Assembly (NCBI RefSeq): GCF_029964055.1 | Contig: NZ_CP124836.1 | Location: 186,001 to 250,000 of the forward strand | Source: Arthrobacter sp. EM1 | Lineage (GTDB): Bacteria; Actinomycetota; Actinomycetes; Actinomycetales; Micrococcaceae | DNA: 64,000 nt | Direction: 5' to 3' | In this document: positions 32,077-41,688 of the stretch, piece by piece | Layout: the number at the start of each line of letters is the position of its first letter | How positions within the stretch are numbered: the first letter of the stretch is position 1 | Notes under the pieces: generated by a model | What the model saw: the letters and a program-made list of their open reading frames with translations, nothing else | Databases searched by the model: none | What the model was told of the DNA's origin: nothing | Translations under genes and position numbers: made by a program

Positions 32077-33495
32077 CTAGCCCCGGACCAGTGCCAGGAC
32101 GCGGTCGCGGACCCGCTCCATTGTGGCCTTGTCCGTCGCCTCGACGTTCAAGCGGAGGAAAGGCTCGGTGTTGGAAGGGCGGAGATTGAACCAGTAGCTG
32201 CCGTCGGTGGCAATGAAGGTGCTGCCGTCGAGGTAGTCGATCTCGACGTCCTCGGAATGGAAGTCGTGGCGGACCCGTTCCACGGCGCCGGCCTTGTCTT
32301 CGATTTCCGAGTTAATCTCGCCGGAGGACCGGTATGGCTCGTACTCGCGGCCGAGCTCGGACAGCGGGCCGGCCTGCTCCCCGAGGGCCGCGAGGACATG
32401 CATCGCGGCGAGCATGCCGGTGTCCGCGTTCCAGAAGTCGCGGAAGTAGAAGTGCGCGGAGTGTTCGCCGCCGAAGACGGCCCCTTCTGCTGCCATCTCG
32501 GCCTTGATGAACGAGTGGCCGACGCGGGTGCGCACTGCCCGGCCGCCGTGGCGCGCCACCAGCTCGGGGACGGCGCGGGAGGTCAGCAGGTTATGGATGA
32601 CAGTGGGGTTCTCCTCGCCGAGTCCCTGCGCGCGGGCAATTTCGCGGCGGGCCACCATGCCGGTGATCGCGGACGGCGAGACCGGTTCGCCGTTCTCATC
32701 GATGACAAAGCAACGGTCGGCGTCGCCGTCGAAGGCCAGCCCGATGTCTGCCCCGTGTTCGAGGACGGCAGCCTGCAGGTCACGCAGGTTCTCGGGCTCC
32801 AGCGGGTTGGCGGGGTGGTTCGGGAACGATCCGTCGAGCTCGAAGTACAGCGGAATGATTTCGAGGGGGAGCGCGGGCAGCAGGGTGTCCCCGAGCACCG
32901 CGGGCGTGGTGAGGCCGGCCATGCCGTTGCCGGCATCGACGACGACTTTCAGCGGGCGGTTGCCGGCAAGCTCCACCAGGCTGCGGAGGTACTCGGCGTA
33001 GTCCTTCAGGACGTCATGGACGCCGATCAGGCCGCGGGCGGCGGCGGCGGGGATCGAACCGGCGTTGAGGTATTCCTCGGCGCGGGCCTGGATTTCCTTG
33101 AGTCCGGATTCGGAGGAGATCGGCTCGGCGCCGGCCTTGGCCATTTTGATGCCGTTGTACGCGGCGGGGTTGTGGCTGGCGGTGAAGGTGGCGCCGGCTG
33201 CATTGAGCGCGCCGCAGGCGTAGTAGAGCTCATCGGTGGAGATCAGGTCGAGCAGCTGGACGTTGGCCCCGCGCCGGGCGGCACCGTTGGCGAAGGCCTT
33301 GCTGAATTCGGGGGAGGAGGGGCGCATATCGCCGCCGACCAGGACCATTTCGCCTTCCAGCTGCAGGACGTCAACGAACGCTGCGCCCACAGCCTCGACG
33401 ATCTCCGCGGTGATTGACTCGCCGACAATGCCGCGCACGTCGTAGGCCTTGAAGGAGGCCGAAAGGTCAAAAGTCTTCGTCTTTTCCGTAGTCAC
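32077..33495 (-). CDS. manB: phosphomannomutase/phosphoglucomutase
   Basis: A 472-residue alpha-D-phosphohexomutase that interconverts hexose 6- and 1-phosphates, supplying GDP-mannose or UDP-glucose precursors. It has the catalytic phosphoserine Ser107 in TASHNPAAYNG, the metal loop FDGDADRC, the sugar-specificity loop FGGEHSAHFYF and the phosphate-binding RPSNTEPFLRL. The order and EHSAH loop fit bifunctional PMM/PGM enzymes. The GTG at 33495 gives the normal family N-terminus (FKAYDVRG at about residue 15). A longer open frame upstream has no support. Confidence 0.93.
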   Translation of the reverse strand: MTTEKTKTFDLSASFKAYDVRGIVGESITAEIVEAVGAAFVDVLQLEGEMVLVGGDMRPSSPEFSKAFANGAARRGANVQLLDLISTDELYYACGALNAAGATFTASHNPAAYNGIKMAKAGAEPISSESGLKEIQARAEEYLNAGSIPAAAARGLIGVHDVLKDYAEYLRSLVELAGNRPLKVVVDAGNGMAGLTTPAVLGDTLLPALPLEIIPLYFELDGSFPNHPANPLEPENLRDLQAAVLEHGADIGLAFDGDADRCFVIDENGEPVSPSAITGMVARREIARAQGLGEENPTVIHNLLTSRAVPELVARHGGRAVRTRVGHSFIKAEMAAEGAVFGGEHSAHFYFRDFWNADTGMLAAMHVLAALGEQAGPLSELGREYEPYRSSGEINSEIEDKAGAVERVRHDFHSEDVEIDYLDGSTFIATDGSYWFNLRPSNTEPFLRLNVEATDKATMERVRDRVLALVRG

Positions 33496-33644
33496 GCGTC
33501 TTATCTTACGTTGCAGCCGTTCACCGCTGTGGAGGAGTGCCGGCGAAGTCGGTCCGCGGCGGATCTGCCGGCGGACGCTGTGATTGTCCACATAGCGGCC
33601 CCTGCGTCTTCGCGGCTCTCGGCGGCGGCTGGGATACTGAAGCA

Positions 33645-35834
33645 ATGGCCACTAACCAGAACGCTGCACTGCTGTCCGCCGCTCCCGATGCTGCCGCCGG
33701 GCCCGGCGGAACCCGGGAACTGGCCCAGGCGGTGTTGCGCGAGCTGGTCGGCCACCCGGCTGCGGAGTTCCATGACGGCCAGTTTGAGGCGATTGAGGCC
33801 CTCGTCGACGGCGGCCGGCGGGCCCTTGTGGTGCAGCGCACCGGCTGGGGCAAATCGGCGGTGTATTTTGTTGCCTCACTGCTGCTCCGGCGCCGCGGCG
33901 CCGGGCCCACGCTGATTGTCTCCCCGCTGCTGGCCCTGATGCGTGACCAGGTGGCCGCCGCGGCCCGCGCCGGTGTGCGGGCGGTGGCCATTAACTCCGC
34001 CAACCAGCTGGATTGGGACAGCGTCCGTGAACAGCTCGCGGCGGATGAAGTCGATGTCCTGCTGGTCTCGCCGGAGCGGCTCACCAATCCCTCGTTCCGG
34101 GAGAACCAGCTGCCGGAACTAATCCGCCGCACCGGGCTCCTGGTCATCGATGAGGCCCACTGCATCTCTGACTGGGGCCACGATTTCCGTCCCGACTACC
34201 GGCGTATCGCGGACCTGATCACCCAGCTGCCGGACTCCGTCCCGGTGCTGGCCACCACCGCCACCGCCAACTCCCGGGTGGTTCATGACATCGAGGAGCA
34301 GCTGGGCGCCGGTGTGCTGACCATCCGCGGCGCCCTCGGCCGTGATTCCCTCCGGCTGGGCGTGCTGAGCCTGCGGGACTCCCGGGACCGGCTTGGCTGG
34401 CTGCTCACGCACCTGACAGACTTGCCCGGCAGTGGAATTATCTACACGCTGACGGTCTCCGCTGCCGAGGATACCGCCCGGCTTCTCGCCGAAGCCGGAC
34501 ACGAAGTGCTCGCCTACACCGGACGGACAGACCCTGCGGACCGGGAACGCGCGGAGCAGCTCCTGAAGGACAACCAGGTCAAGGCGCTCGTGGCCACCTC
34601 TGCCCTTGGCATGGGCTTTGACAAGCCCGATCTCGGGTTTGTGGTGCACCTCGGCGCGCCGTCCTCGCCGGTGGCCTACTACCAGCAGGTCGGCCGTGCG
34701 GGCCGTGGGGCCGCGAACGCCGACGTGCTGCTGCTCCCCGGTTCCGAGGACCGCGATATCTGGCAGTATTTCGCCACCGCATCCATGCCCTCGGAGGAGA
34801 AAGCCGGCGCCGTACTGACCGCTCTTGCCGAAGCCGGGGCTGCTGTGTCAACGGTGGCGCTGGAGGCGCGGGTGGACCTGCGCCGGACCCCTTTGGAGCT
34901 GCTGTTGAAGGTGCTGGCAGTTGACGGTGCGGTGGAGCGTGTGGGCGGCGGCTGGCGGGCCACCGGACGGCCGTGGACCTACGATGCCGAGCGTTACGGC
35001 CGGATCGCGGAAGCCCGGGTGGACGAACAGGACTCGATGGTGATCTACCAGGACACCGCCGGTTGCCGGATGGAATACATCACGTCGGTCCTCGACGACG
35101 AGACAGCCCGCCCCTGCGGCCGCTGCGATAACTGCGCCGGTCAGTGGTTCCCCGCAGACATTGCCGCCGCGGCCACCGAAGCAGCGGGCCAGACGCTGAG
35201 CCGCGCCGGTGTACCGCTGGAACCCCGGCTGCAATGGCCCAGCGGCATGGACCGGCTGGGCGTGCCGGTGAAGGGCAAAATAAAACCCGAAGAAAGCGTC
35301 GCAAGCGGCCGGGCGCTGGCCAGGCTTACGGACCTGGGCTGGGGCGGCGCCCTGCGCGAAGCGTTCGCCGCCGGAGCCCCCGACCGCACGGTGGACGCCG
35401 GCATGCTTCAGGCATGCGTTCAGGTGCTGCGTGAATGGGGTGCCGGTGACTCCCGCACGCCCGGCTGGAGTGGTGCCGGCCGGCCCGCCGCGATCATCAG
35501 TATCCCGTCCCGCAGCAAGCCCGCGCTGGTCGACTCGCTGGCCCGCGGCATCTCGGAGATCGGCCGGCTCCCCTATCTGGGCCAGCTGCAACTGGGGCAC
35601 GGCGGACCGACCGGCGGCCGTGGAGGCAACAGCGCCTACCGGCTTGCGGGGGTCTGGGACCGGCTTGTGGTGGGCCCTGAACTGGAGGCGGCCCTTGCCG
35701 GGATCCAGGGCCAGAGTGTGATGCTGATTGACGATCTGGTTGACAGCCGCTGGAGCCTGACCGTCGCAGGCAGGGCCCTTAGGCTCGCGGGTGCCGGGGC
35801 GGTACTTCCGCTGGTGCTTGGCCAGGCCGGCTGA
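33645..35834 (+). CDS. RecQ-family DNA helicase with C-terminal phosphoribosyltransferase-like domain
   Basis: A 729-residue superfamily 2 helicase. The sequence shows the Q-motif-like region, Walker A QRTGWGKSAVYF (about 64-75), DEAH box VIDEAHCISDWGHDFRPDYR and motif III TTATA. Helicase domain C has QQVGRAGRG, and the zinc-binding cluster is CRMEYI...CGRCDNC (about 473-497). The last 45 residues read SVMLIDDLVDSRWSLTVAGR, the PRPP-loop signature of phosphoribosyltransferases. This extension recurs in actinobacterial RecQ-like proteins. The ATG at 33645 is chosen over an upstream in-frame start. The 3' end overlaps the convergent MFS gene by 56 bp. Confidence 0.92.
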   Translation: MATNQNAALLSAAPDAAAGPGGTRELAQAVLRELVGHPAAEFHDGQFEAIEALVDGGRRALVVQRTGWGKSAVYFVASLLLRRRGAGPTLIVSPLLALMRDQVAAAARAGVRAVAINSANQLDWDSVREQLAADEVDVLLVSPERLTNPSFRENQLPELIRRTGLLVIDEAHCISDWGHDFRPDYRRIADLITQLPDSVPVLATTATANSRVVHDIEEQLGAGVLTIRGALGRDSLRLGVLSLRDSRDRLGWLLTHLTDLPGSGIIYTLTVSAAEDTARLLAEAGHEVLAYTGRTDPADRERAEQLLKDNQVKALVATSALGMGFDKPDLGFVVHLGAPSSPVAYYQQVGRAGRGAANADVLLLPGSEDRDIWQYFATASMPSEEKAGAVLTALAEAGAAVSTVALEARVDLRRTPLELLLKVLAVDGAVERVGGGWRATGRPWTYDAERYGRIAEARVDEQDSMVIYQDTAGCRMEYITSVLDDETARPCGRCDNCAGQWFPADIAAAATEAAGQTLSRAGVPLEPRLQWPSGMDRLGVPVKGKIKPEESVASGRALARLTDLGWGGALREAFAAGAPDRTVDAGMLQACVQVLREWGAGDSRTPGWSGAGRPAAIISIPSRSKPALVDSLARGISEIGRLPYLGQLQLGHGGPTGGRGGNSAYRLAGVWDRLVVGPELEAALAGIQGQSVMLIDDLVDSRWSLTVAGRALRLAGAGAVLPLVLGQAG

Positions 35835-37284
35835 CTTCCGCCCCGGCATGGCGGGGCAGCGTCAGGCTGTCCAGTGCGCTCAGGAGCATCAGCGCAGCAA
35901 TCGCAAAAAACGCTGCACGGTAGGCTGCCACCGGATCGCCGGCGGCGGCTGCCGCACCAGCCCCGCCCGGCAGGGGGCCGCCGGCTTCGAAGGTGCGGAT
36001 CAGCAGTGCCCCAATCGCTATCCCGGCCGCCGCAGCGAGCTGCACGAGGGTCGCGGACACGGCGTTGGCGGATGTCATCTGGGCCGGAAGGACGTCGGCG
36101 TACTGCACCGAGGCGTAAGCCGAGAAACCGATGGACCGGAAGGCTCCGCTGGCCGCGAGCAGTGCGAAGATCAGCGGCTCCGGGGTGCCGGCGTCGAGGA
36201 GGGCGCACAGCGTAAAGGTGGCGGCCGAGGCCAGGGATGCGAACACCAGCACCGCTTTAAAACCGAAGTGCCGGATCAGCGGGGTCGTGGCCGGTTTGAT
36301 CCCGATATTGCCCACGAATACTGCAGCGACGAGCACCCCGGCGTGCAGCGGATCCCAGCCGAAGCCGTTTTGGAACATCAGCGGCAAGAGGAAGGGCGCG
36401 GCACTGATCGTCAGGCGGTAGATAAAACCGCCGGTCGCCGTGGCGCGGAATGTACGGGCGGAAAAGACGACCAGATCGAACAAGGGGTACCGGGCCCGCC
36501 GCAGCCACCAGACGGCAGCACCGAGCAACGGTGCCCCAGCGGTGCAGGTGAGGGCCGCCGGGGCGCCGGCACCGCGGCCGCCGGCCAGCTCCAGGCCCAC
36601 CACGACGGTCCCCACGCCCAGGGTCGTAAGCGCCAGTCCCACCCAGTCCAGGCGTCGGCTACGGTCGCCCGGGACGGCCGGAACCAGCCGCAGCGCCGTG
36701 AGGAGTGCCGCGAGGCCCAGCGGGAGGTTGACCAGAAATATCCAGTGCCATGACAGGAACGTTGTGAGTGCGCCTCCGACGAGCGGGGCCAGGACAGGTG
36801 CCAGCAATCCCGGCCACACCAGGTAGGCAGTGGCGCGAAGCAGATCCTTCTTTGCTGAGCCGCGGAGCACCAGGAGGGTGCCCACCGGGACCATCATCGC
36901 GCCGCCCGCGCCCTGCAACACCCGGCTCAGGGTCAGCATCGTCAGGTCCTGGCTCAGTGCGCACAGGAGGGAGGCCGCCGTGAACGTCGCGATGGCCAGG
37001 CAGAAAACACGGCGCGCGCCGACGCGTTCGGCCAGCCAGGCACTGAGCGGAATCCCCATCGCCACGGTCATCAGATAGGCGGTCATTGTGATGTTGACGT
37101 CAGCGGACGGCACCGAGAAGTCCGCCGCGATACTGGGGATCGCCGTGGTCAGGACGGTGCCGTCCAGGAACTCCATAAAAAACGTCGCGGCGACGAGCAA
37201 GGCCAGCCGGGGGCTCCAGCCGTCCGACGGCGTGCTGCCGGGACCGCGGGGGGTCGTGGCGTCAGCGGGCGGGTCCCCACTCAT
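35779..37284 (-). CDS. MFS drug-efflux-type transporter (DHA2-like)
   Basis: A 501-residue transporter with about 14 transmembrane helices. Motif A-like GIPLSAWLAERVGARRVF follows helix 2 and motif C-like PVLAPLVGGALTTFLSW is in helix 5, preceded by LDGTVLTTAIPSI in helix 1. This is the 14-helix DHA2/EmrB group of proton-coupled exporters. Its ATG overlaps the stop of the desaturase-like gene by ATGA, so the two are translationally coupled. That suggests the pair handles a shared, possibly terpenoid, compound. The last 56 bp overlap the 3' end of the convergent helicase gene. Confidence 0.9.
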   Translation of the reverse strand: MSGDPPADATTPRGPGSTPSDGWSPRLALLVAATFFMEFLDGTVLTTAIPSIAADFSVPSADVNITMTAYLMTVAMGIPLSAWLAERVGARRVFCLAIATFTAASLLCALSQDLTMLTLSRVLQGAGGAMMVPVGTLLVLRGSAKKDLLRATAYLVWPGLLAPVLAPLVGGALTTFLSWHWIFLVNLPLGLAALLTALRLVPAVPGDRSRRLDWVGLALTTLGVGTVVVGLELAGGRGAGAPAALTCTAGAPLLGAAVWWLRRARYPLFDLVVFSARTFRATATGGFIYRLTISAAPFLLPLMFQNGFGWDPLHAGVLVAAVFVGNIGIKPATTPLIRHFGFKAVLVFASLASAATFTLCALLDAGTPEPLIFALLAASGAFRSIGFSAYASVQYADVLPAQMTSANAVSATLVQLAAAAGIAIGALLIRTFEAGGPLPGGAGAAAAAGDPVAAYRAAFFAIAALMLLSALDSLTLPRHAGAEVSRPGQAPAEVPPRHPRA

Positions 37285-38993
37285 TCGGGGACTGCTTCGG
37301 CGCCACCCTCAGCCTCATCGGACACGGGCGGAGTACGCCGGCCGGATTCGAGCTTTTCGGCCTCCAGTACAGCCATCGCCGCGTTGTGCCCGCCGATGGC
37401 GCTGACGGCTCCGCCGCGCCGGGCGCCGGAGCCGCAGAGCAGGATCCGCGCGTCGTCCGTCGCGACACCCCAGCGCCTCGCCGGGGTGTCCAACGGGGCG
37501 TTATCCTCCACGAAGGGCCAGTCGAGGCCGCCGTGGAAGATGTTGCCCCGCGGCATACCGAGCGCGCGTCCAATGTCCAGGGTGGTTTTGGTTTCGATGC
37601 AGGGCTGACCGTCCGGGCCGCTCAGCAGCAGGTCCTCGATGGGCTCGGCCAGGACAGAGTTCAGGGATTTCAGCACCGCTGCCTGAAGTTCGGCCCGACG
37701 CCGGTCATTGTTGCCTGCCGAAACCAGCCGGTCCGGGACGTGGAGACCGAATACCGTGAGAGTCTGCGCGCCGGATGCTTGCAATTCCGGGGAAAGGATA
37801 CTGGGGTCGGTAAGCGAATGGCAGTAGATCTCGCACGGCAGCGGATCCGGGATGGTTCCCGCGGCGGCGGCGCGGTAGGCGGCGTCGAGCTGCGGGAAGG
37901 TCTCGTTGACGTGGAAGGTTCCGCCGAACGCCGCTGCCGGGCTGACCTGCGGATCCAACAGCCGGGGGAGGCGCTTCAGGAGCAGGTTCACCTTGACCTG
38001 TGCGCCCTCCCGGAGGTGGTTCGGGTTCGAGGGGGTATTCGGTGCCGCCCAGCCGGTCCTGAGCCGGTCCAGGACCGCCGGGGCCACATTGGCGAGGATC
38101 CAGGACCCGGCGGCCGTATGCTCCGCCCCGTGCTGGCGGTAGTTAACCACACCTCCCGGGCGGACGGCGGTAACCTCCGCGGAGGTCACAATGGTCGCCC
38201 CGGCGTCGCGGGCGGCGCGTTCGAGCTCTCCGGAGACGGCGCCCATTCCGCCGACGGGCACATCCCAGTCACCCGTCCCGCCGCCGACCAGGTGGTACAG
38301 GAAACAGATGTTTTGCTGCAGGTCCTCGTCGAAGGCCCGGGCAAAGGTGCCGATCAAGGCGTCCGTCAGCACCACACCACGGACCAGTTCGTGCTGCAGA
38401 GAGCGGGTGATGGCTTCCCCGATTGGCCGTTCAACGATGGCATCCCACGCTTCCAGGGCACCGGCGCGGACTGCGAGCTCCCTTGCCTCCGAGCGCGTCG
38501 GCAGTGGCGCCGTCATCGTGGGCCAAAGGGCACCGGTGAGCCGTCGGCAATCGTCGTAGAAGCCGGTAAATGCGCGGAATTCGCTCTCCGGCGCCCCGAC
38601 AGTGGTGAACGATGCAGCGCTGGCCGCCGCATCTGCGTTGTCGATCAGCAGCGCGCGGCGCCCGTCGTGGGGGTCGGGGGTGTAGGACGAATACCGCCGC
38701 CGGGCCAGCCGGATGTGCAGCCCAAGGTCGTCGATGACTTGCTGCGGGAGCAGGCTCACCAGGTACGAGTACCGCGAGAGGTTGGCGTCGACGCCCTCGA
38801 ACGCCCGGGCGGATACCGCGGCGCCGCCGGGCTGCTCAAGCTTCTCCAGCAACAGGACCGCCTTGCCGGCCTTGGCGAGGTACGCAGCCGCGGCCAGGCC
38901 ATTGTGGCCGCCGCCGACAATGATCGCGTCAAACGCGCTGGCGTCCGGCGCGGTGTTGTCCGTGCTGCTGTTCGACCTGGGGGTGCTCGACAT
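37281..38993 (-). CDS. phytoene-desaturase-like FAD oxidoreductase
   Basis: A 570-residue flavoprotein with an N-terminal dinucleotide-binding motif IIVGGGHNGLAAAAYLAKAG, followed by EKLEQPGGAAVSAR. The C-terminal FAD motif is near ILLCGSGARRGGAVSAIGGHNAA. This is the CrtI/amine-oxidase-like group often annotated as phytoene desaturase or NAD(P)/FAD-dependent oxidoreductase (PYROXD2-like). True carotenoid desaturases are usually about 500 residues and clustered with crtB and crtE, which are absent here. Its substrate is therefore uncertain. It is upstream of, and overlaps by 4 bp, the MFS gene. Confidence 0.85.
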   Translation of the reverse strand: MSSTPRSNSSTDNTAPDASAFDAIIVGGGHNGLAAAAYLAKAGKAVLLLEKLEQPGGAAVSARAFEGVDANLSRYSYLVSLLPQQVIDDLGLHIRLARRRYSSYTPDPHDGRRALLIDNADAAASAASFTTVGAPESEFRAFTGFYDDCRRLTGALWPTMTAPLPTRSEARELAVRAGALEAWDAIVERPIGEAITRSLQHELVRGVVLTDALIGTFARAFDEDLQQNICFLYHLVGGGTGDWDVPVGGMGAVSGELERAARDAGATIVTSAEVTAVRPGGVVNYRQHGAEHTAAGSWILANVAPAVLDRLRTGWAAPNTPSNPNHLREGAQVKVNLLLKRLPRLLDPQVSPAAAFGGTFHVNETFPQLDAAYRAAAAGTIPDPLPCEIYCHSLTDPSILSPELQASGAQTLTVFGLHVPDRLVSAGNNDRRRAELQAAVLKSLNSVLAEPIEDLLLSGPDGQPCIETKTTLDIGRALGMPRGNIFHGGLDWPFVEDNAPLDTPARRWGVATDDARILLCGSGARRGGAVSAIGGHNAAMAVLEAEKLESGRRTPPVSDEAEGGAEAVPE

Positions 38994-39113
38994 GGGCCCA
39001 TCCTGCCATCCGGGCGACTACGGGGCCTCAGGTGTCCGGCAGCCGGACGTGCCGCGCCGGGCACCGGTCCTGTGACCCTGCAACCGGGGGTTGGCGGGTT
39101 CGGATACGCAAAA

Positions 39114-39137
39114 GGCCCCGGTCCAAGGACCGGGGCC
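39114..39137 (-). terminator. terminator of tRNA-Ser(GCT)
   Basis: GGCCCCGGTC-CAAG-GACCGGGGCC is a perfect 10-bp stem with a tetraloop. On the minus strand it is followed by TTTTGCG. It begins 6 bases after the tRNA 3' end. Confidence 0.85.
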
Positions 39138-39142
39138 AAACG

Positions 39143-39230
39143 CGGAGACGGGGGGATTTGAACCCCCGGTGGAGTTGTGCCCCACACTTCATTAGCAGTG
39201 AAGCCCATTCGGCCGCTCTGGCACGTCTCC
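39143..39230 (-). tRNA. tRNA-Ser(GCT)
   Basis: A class II tRNA of 88 bases on the minus strand. The acceptor GGAGACG pairs with CGTCTCC, the discriminator is G and there is a long variable arm. The anticodon stem CTTCA/TGAAG surrounds CTGCTAA, giving anticodon GCT. T arm is GGTTCAAATCC. CCA is not encoded. Confidence 0.95.
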
Positions 39231-39315
39231 AAATGCTATTAACTAGCCAACCAAGGATACGCAGAAGGGGCCACGCAGTGCAAAACGGCCACAACTGTCG
39301 CAGCGGCTCAACGGC

Positions 39316-41556
39316 TCAGGCCCCGCGGCCGGCCAGTGACCGCCAGAGGAAGTGCTGGCTGCGGCTCTGCAGCGCCGCGGCCTGGCGGTTGTCCGAGGCG
39401 CCCGCATGGCCGCCCTCCAGCGCCTCGTGGAACCAGATGTTGGGGATGCCCATCGCCTGCATGCGGGCTGCCATCTTCCGTGCCTGCACCGGGCCTACCC
39501 GGTCATCCGAGGTGGCCGTCCAGATGAACGTCTCAGGGTAGTCCACCCCGTCCTTGAGGAGGTGGTACGGGGAAAACGTCTTGATAAATTCCCACTGCTC
39601 CGGAACGTCCGGATCACCGTATTCAGCAATCCAAGAGTAGCCGGCGGACAGTTTTGTATAGCGGCGCATATCCAGCAGCGGGACACCGCAGGAGGCGGCC
39701 CCGAAGAGCTCCGGATACCGCGTGAGCATGTTTCCCACCAGCAGTCCGCCGTTGGATCCGCCCACGCAGCCGAGCCGCTCGCGGGAGGTCACACCGCGGG
39801 AGATCAGGTCCGCCGCCACGGCCGCGAAGTCCTCGTAGGCGCGGTGCCGCTTCTCCTGCAGGGCAGCGCGGTGCCAGGCGGGACCGTATTCGCCGCCGCC
39901 GCGGATGTTGGCCACAACGTAGACGCCGCCGCGGGTGTGCGGGGCGTCCCCCTCGTGCCCGGCCGATTCCTCGGTGCGGCGTTCCAGCCAGGCACGGCCG
40001 ACCGTGCCGCTGTAGGCCGGAGTCCGTGAGATTTCGAAGCCGCCGTAGCCTGAGAGCTGCGTGGGGTTCTGGCCGTCCAGCACCAGATCCTTGGATGCCA
40101 CCTGGAAATAGGGCACCCGGGTGCCGTCCTGGGAGACCGCAAAGTGCTGCTGGACCTCGTACGCCCCTTCGTTGAAGAACGACGGCGAGGACCGCAGAGC
40201 CTCGTGCGTGCTGAGCACGCCGGCGCCGTCGGGTCCGCGCTTGAGGCTTCCGCGGGTGAGGGTGCTCGGCGTCGTGAAGCCGGTAGCCACCAGCCAAAAG
40301 TCGTTCCCGGCGCCGGAAGCGTCCGAGCCGCCGTCCTCATCTTCGTCGTCGACGGCGTAAGCGTTGACGTCATGCAACGGCGGACACGCGTCCAGCACGG
40401 TGGATGCCCAGGCGGAGTCCTCCCCGGGCCGCTGCGGATCGAGGACCCGGATTTCCGAAGACACGTCGCGGAGCAGGTTCAGCAGCAGGAAGTCCCGCGT
40501 CCAGCTCCACGACTGCAGCGAGGTGTGCTCATCAGGGGTGAACAGCACGGACAGTTCCCGGCTGCCGGCCAGGAACGCATCGAACCCCACTGCGAGGAGG
40601 GACCCGGCCGGATACCTGGCTGCGCCGATGGTCCAGTCTGTTTGCGGACGGAACAGCAGCCATTCGCGGTGGGTGCTGAGGTTTACGTCCGCCGGGACAT
40701 CGAACTGCACCCACTGCCCGTCGCGCAGCACCGAGGTGGTCTTCTCGAAGAAGCTGATCCAGTCCACGGCAAAAGTCCGCTCGAAACCAGGGGTCGAGTC
40801 GTGCGCCACGAGGGCCATCATGTGGTCCTCGGGGATGTCAAAAACCCGCTCGGCGGTGACCAGGGATTCGCCGCGGCGCAGTTTGACGCCGGTCCGGGCG
40901 TAGGAGGATGTGGTCTTTGGCATTCCCTCGGCAGTGGAGGCGACCAACAGGGTGTCCGCGTCCAGCCAGGAAGCGTTGCCCTTTGCCGTCGGCAGATCAA
41001 AGCCGCCGGCCGCCGGGTCCACGAAGCTGCGGGACCCGACGTCGAACTCCCGGTAGCGGTTGGCGTCGCCGCCGTCGGGGGACAGCGCGAGCAGCGCCCG
41101 CCGGTGCGGTTCGCCCTCGGCCGGGCGCAGGAAGGCGGCTCCATGGAACACCCACTCCTCACCTTCGGCGGCGGCCAGTGCGTCCACATCCAGCAGGACG
41201 TCCCACTCCGGTGATCCGCCGCGATAGCTTTCCCAGCGGGTTCGGCGCCACACGCCCTTGGGGTTCTCCCGGTCCTTCCAGAAGTTGTAGTACCACTCGC
41301 CGTGCTTGCCCACCATGGCGATCCGGTCGGTGGAGTCGAGTACCTCCAGGATGCTGTTTTCCAGCTCGGCGTAGTCCGTGTCTTCCAGCAACTCCTCGGT
41401 GCGGGCGTTCTGCTCCCGGACCCAGGCGAGCTGTTCCTCGCCGTAGATTTCCTCAAGCCAAATGTTCTCGTCGACCGGTTCGGGGGCGGTGCCCGCCGCG
41501 GCGGGGTCGGTGGGCAGGGCGGACTCGGGCGGGTGAGCAGCTTCAGCGGTGGTCAT
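39316..41556 (-). CDS. prolyl oligopeptidase family (S9) serine peptidase
   Basis: A 746-residue cytosolic peptidase of family S9. It has an N-terminal helix and beta-propeller (about 35-480) and a C-terminal alpha/beta hydrolase domain. Catalytic residues are the Ser in GCVGGSNGGLLVG (near 600), the Asp in ATSDDRVGP (near 680) and the His in EGGHAG (near 717). Such enzymes cleave short peptides, usually after proline. The ATG at 41556 has GGGAAA upstream. A long open frame further upstream lacks coding signs. No signal peptide is present. Confidence 0.92.
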   Translation of the reverse strand: MTTAEAAHPPESALPTDPAAAGTAPEPVDENIWLEEIYGEEQLAWVREQNARTEELLEDTDYAELENSILEVLDSTDRIAMVGKHGEWYYNFWKDRENPKGVWRRTRWESYRGGSPEWDVLLDVDALAAAEGEEWVFHGAAFLRPAEGEPHRRALLALSPDGGDANRYREFDVGSRSFVDPAAGGFDLPTAKGNASWLDADTLLVASTAEGMPKTTSSYARTGVKLRRGESLVTAERVFDIPEDHMMALVAHDSTPGFERTFAVDWISFFEKTTSVLRDGQWVQFDVPADVNLSTHREWLLFRPQTDWTIGAARYPAGSLLAVGFDAFLAGSRELSVLFTPDEHTSLQSWSWTRDFLLLNLLRDVSSEIRVLDPQRPGEDSAWASTVLDACPPLHDVNAYAVDDEDEDGGSDASGAGNDFWLVATGFTTPSTLTRGSLKRGPDGAGVLSTHEALRSSPSFFNEGAYEVQQHFAVSQDGTRVPYFQVASKDLVLDGQNPTQLSGYGGFEISRTPAYSGTVGRAWLERRTEESAGHEGDAPHTRGGVYVVANIRGGGEYGPAWHRAALQEKRHRAYEDFAAVAADLISRGVTSRERLGCVGGSNGGLLVGNMLTRYPELFGAASCGVPLLDMRRYTKLSAGYSWIAEYGDPDVPEQWEFIKTFSPYHLLKDGVDYPETFIWTATSDDRVGPVQARKMAARMQAMGIPNIWFHEALEGGHAGASDNRQAAALQSRSQHFLWRSLAGRGA

Positions 41557-41688
41557 TTTCCCATCCAAGCAACATCGGAGCTCCGGTAGCAAGTCACACC
41601 GTTTCCGCGGTGTCCGGCCCGGCGGTGTCCGGCCCGGACGTACCGGGACGGTCCGGCCGGCCAGCCGGTTACGGATACGCTGGATGCC

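Noticed and set aside
31714-33417. A 567-codon plus-strand frame across manB and its neighbour.
   Set aside because: It is antisense to two well-supported genes and lacks any recognisable motif.
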